Shown: piece by piece, positions 61,064 to 64,000 of the stretch
How positions within the stretch are numbered: the stretch's first letter is position 1
How the letters are laid out: each line of letters begins with the position of its first letter
Origin: Trichopria drosophilae
Lineage: Eukaryota > Arthropoda > Insecta > Hymenoptera > Diapriidae
Length of the DNA: 64,000 nt
Reading direction: 5' to 3'
Assembly: GCA_030407085.1 (NCBI GenBank)
Contig: CM059586.1
Coordinates: 10,806,001-10,870,000, forward strand
The notes under the pieces: model-generated
Told to the model about the DNA's origin: nothing
What the model saw: only the letters and a program-made list of their open reading frames with translations
The model's database searches: none
Translations under genes and position numbers: made by a program

Positions 61064-63873
61064 CTGATAGGAAACATACACAATGTGATTGCATAATGCG
61101 ACTACGTCTATTTTACGAATTAAAACTACCGTTCCAACCACTCATTCTTGCCCGCTGTACCTTCCTGAACTCTCTTTGAGGTTAGAAAAGTCACGGGGTC
61201 AAAAATAGCGTAAGACCCTAACTACTATTATCCACTTCAGGCAATATTATATTATACGATTGTTTTAGAATCATGGGATGGCCCTAGGTAACTGACACGT
61301 CAGCGAATCTACAGTACTTTTAATTTTGCAGTAATAATTACAAAAAGATTACATTATGTCACTAGGGCGTAAAATGGTACTTTGACCTACATGAGTTCAA
61401 TGATGTATTTTTTGTACTACAATGCGTAAATTTCGATTTTACACACTACTGTTTACTTTTACACAAAAACAGTACTGCGTAAATAGTCCATTATATAACT
61501 AGTGTTTAAAATGGTACTTTTTACGCACAGTACCAAAAAATTGACAGAAACGGAACTTTTCTCTTTTCGTGGCAAATGACAAATTTTACTCATTCTAATA
61601 AACAATAGTACTCTAAGAATATAAAATGTAAAATGGTACTTTTGCGCAGAAGCAAGTAGTTCGCTATTGAAAGTTAGCGAGTAAATTTTCATAGTCCTAG
61701 GTTAAATGCGTAATCAGCGACAACAAAAACACACCAGTAACAATTGTCAGCTGTTTTCCCCGAAAAGAAACAACAACAAAATACAAGGATAAAATTAAAA
61801 AAAACTGATAAATTTTAAAAGAAAGTTAAAAAAGGGTTTAAAAACAACAAATTAATTATTCATCCACCATTTTGAAAAAAATAAATAAATTTCAATGGCT
61901 TTAGTGGGAAGTGTATGAGGACCAATTCCCATGGAACGTAATTTGCGGAACGAAATACTCGCAGACTCGTGTAAAACTACTTCGATATCGGCATTTAGAC
62001 AGTTCGATATAAATATAGTGTTACATGGCTTTCCGCGCATTCCGTTCCGCAGTTTCCGCTTCACGGGGCGAGACCCCAACACTAACCATTGCCTTTTCTT
62101 GCGTTAAATAAGAAATCCGCCTTGATACGACCTTACTTCTTCCAGATTACTGGTATAATGTCGCAGAATTTGCACATTCATTCAACAGGTTATTCGTCAT
62201 GGACTGCCTATTTTGAAAAGCCCTTCCTTGTGCTATTTTTGTACTGGTCGTGGTGTCATTTGTACTTCATTGCATGTTTATGTTTTGTTTTAGGAATACA
62301 ACTACAATAAATGGATTTACCACATTTTGTGTCGATAGTGTCTTTTAATAAGAAGGATGAAGTTAGAAACCAACAAATAAATTTGTTATGATTTAAGGTT
62401 ATATTATAAGACCATTAAGACTTCAAAATACAGAGAAATCCACGAAGGCATGCTTAAAAAGACAGTCATCAAACATGATTATGCTTCAGCAAAATTTATT
62501 AGATTTCTACTGAAGAGGCCGATATTGATACCGTAACATGCAAACTTTACTACTAAACTACAATATTTAGAATATTAAGTTCAAATAACATATATTGGTC
62601 ATGATCATCCCGAGTACAATTTTGACCTGGCTGTGGACCGGTGTTCAGCCAGGTTACTACTTCAATTCTGGCTCAAAACCTTCCCAGATTGGAACTCAAC
62701 ACAGCTAGTTCAGTCAGATTCTAGCCGAATTACACAATTGTTATACTGAATTAACATGGTTTGACTTTCTACATCGATTTTACAAGAAACTTTGTTCTTC
62801 CTTTAATACGAAATATTGTCATCAGTTCCAGAATGAATTTTTTAATCTTTCTTCAATAGGCAAATGATTTGCGGATGAGATGTCATATCGCAAAATAGAA
62901 ACAAAACTTCTGAATACAAAATAGAAACCCGTTGCTGTAACGAATACGAAACAAAGCTGTATACACTCCGCACGGCAACAATTCCAACTAACCGTGTAAG
63001 GAGCCGAGTTGTGTCGGAGATCCAATACCTTTTGTATTGGTTTTTGAGGGCAGTTGACGGGATTTCAATTGAGTTAACTGCATTGGACCACAAGTGGAAC
63101 CTTGTTTCTATTCGAGTTAAACCGGGTATATTGATATTTATGCAAAGATATAAATGTTATTGAAGACATAACTGCCAAATACGACAGGACAAAGATAGCG
63201 TAAAAACAATTCATGAAGGGTATGAGGAAAAAATTATGTTATAACAGCAACGGCAATGAGAACAGATCAAAAGAGCGACAGATATAAAAAGGATTTGGAT
63301 GATTATGATGGTATTCCATATTATGAGGACGTCGCGAATTGCTGACAAATATGGCGCCCAGGGCGTAGTGAAAGAGCAACAAAAATAGTGGCAGCATAAG
63401 GATGACAATAACAAAATCAGTAGCAGAAGGATGATGCCCAACCGATTCAGCAAGGATAGATAGGAAGAGATTGTGTGAAGGAGTTAATCCGTGACTGGTA
63501 AAACTGACGATTGTGACGCTAGACGTTGATGAATATGTCGCACGCGATGTTGACGTCGATAATAAAAATAAAGGCAGAAGAAGAATGCCGATGATTTGAC
63601 TAGCAGAAGAGGTTGGCGGTCAAATAATTCATGAAAGTATAGAAATTGAAGAAGAGGTTATACCAGGAAGTTAGTCGTTGATGGTGATCTGGGCTAAATG
63701 TACCATGCATGCTGTGCCGTTGCCATAATCGAAGTCGTCACTGATTGATGGCGGGCATATAATCTACAATAATCACGAAGACAATAAAAAACGATGCCAA
63801 AACAAGAATAATGGTGATGAAAAGGTTATGTTAAGAAGTTAGACGATATTACCGATAATGGTTGTATTCAGCC
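61064..63873. other. Right-hand region upstream of the 3' gene, no exon recognised
   Basis: Missing 5' exons of the - strand gene should lie here or beyond the edge, but no open frame shows a convincing link. The word GTAAAATGGTACTTT recurs at about 61370, 61505 (TTTAAAATGGTAC) and 61627, probably a small repeat. A 76-codon open frame at 61852-62082 (- strand) is GC-richer than its surroundings but unrecognised. From 63200 onward the sequence is rich in GATGA/GAAGA words without open frames. Confidence 0.35.
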
Positions 63874-63988
63874 CATTCAGCGAACAAAATGGTTAAGTAA
63901 CACTTTATTCTGACTGGTCCGTCAGTCCAAAATGACCTGACAGACCAATCAGAAGAAAGTGTTACTTAACAGTTTTGTTCGCTGAATG
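63874..63988. mobile_element. Small foldback MITE, CATTCAGCGAAC ends
   Basis: CATTCAGCGAACAAAATGG, GTTAAGTAACACTTT and TGACTGGTCCGTCAG on the left pair with CTGACAGACCAATCAG, AAAGTGTTACTTAAC and TTTTGTTCGCTGAATG on the right, giving a nearly complete 115-bp palindrome. No coding capacity; TSD not clear. Confidence 0.65.
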
Positions 63989-64000
63989 CGACCAATGTCG

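Noticed and set aside
61852..62082. 76-codon - strand open frame in a locally GC-richer patch, as a possible 5' exon of the 3' gene
   Set aside because: It begins with GTG, no splice sites join it in phase to the exon at 61063, and its sequence is not similar in character to the Ser/Pro-rich protein. It could be a relic of an unknown element.

Overview
This is an AT-rich stretch of an animal nuclear genome, almost certainly an insect. The evidence is spliced genes with GT-AG introns, an insect-type vitamin K epoxide reductase, a dense load of short DNA transposons, and insect-style GGTTAGGTTAG runs inside some repeats. A hymenopteran is my best guess from the repeat flavour, but the sequence does not prove it.

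Three protein-coding genes can be supported. (1) Positions 3791-4825, + strand: a compact four-exon gene for Ubc9, the SUMO-conjugating E2 enzyme (158 residues, catalytic Cys93). (2) Positions 19723-49263, + strand: a three-exon gene for vitamin K epoxide reductase (164 residues). It is stretched over almost 30 kb by a first intron of 28,885 bases. (3) Positions 50713-61063, - strand, convergent with Vkor: six exons encoding the last 817 residues of a low-complexity Ser/Arg/Pro/His/Asn-rich protein that I do not recognise. Its 5' exons are not identified and may lie past the right edge. All splice phases agree across the three models. The genes share no obvious pathway: one is SUMO conjugation in nucleus and cytosol, one is an ER-membrane quinone reductase, one is unknown.

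Most of the rest is transposon-derived. From 1 to 7.6 kb there are several TA-flanked MITEs starting CAGTAG, a 1-kb long-TIR element with near-perfect 8-bp target duplication, and a 0.9-kb retroelement-like unit with a 14-bp target duplication and a repeated hairpin resembling part of a hammerhead ribozyme core. From 8.95 to 10.63 kb is a composite repeat with 92-bp tandem units. From 15.6 to 19 kb are a retroposon-like insertion, a foldback MITE and a cluster of CCGTAAAA hairpins. The giant Vkor intron holds a textbook piggyBac-like MITE (TTAA flanks), CACGGAG- and CAGTAGAG-type MITEs, several long-TIR elements, and a MULE-like element with 9-bp target duplication. The introns of the third gene hold a second copy of the GGTAAA/8-bp-TSD family, a decayed Jockey-type LINE and another long-TIR element.

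I found no convincing new protein system. The most interesting non-gene signals are a short internal module (core TGATTACGAATCTGA, often with AAAATGGCGGAC) shared by elements with unrelated ends, the iterated-motif design of the CAGTAG MITEs, and the hairpin-bearing 223-bp unit of the element at 6644-7534. No tRNA, rRNA, CRISPR array or other RNA gene was recognised.
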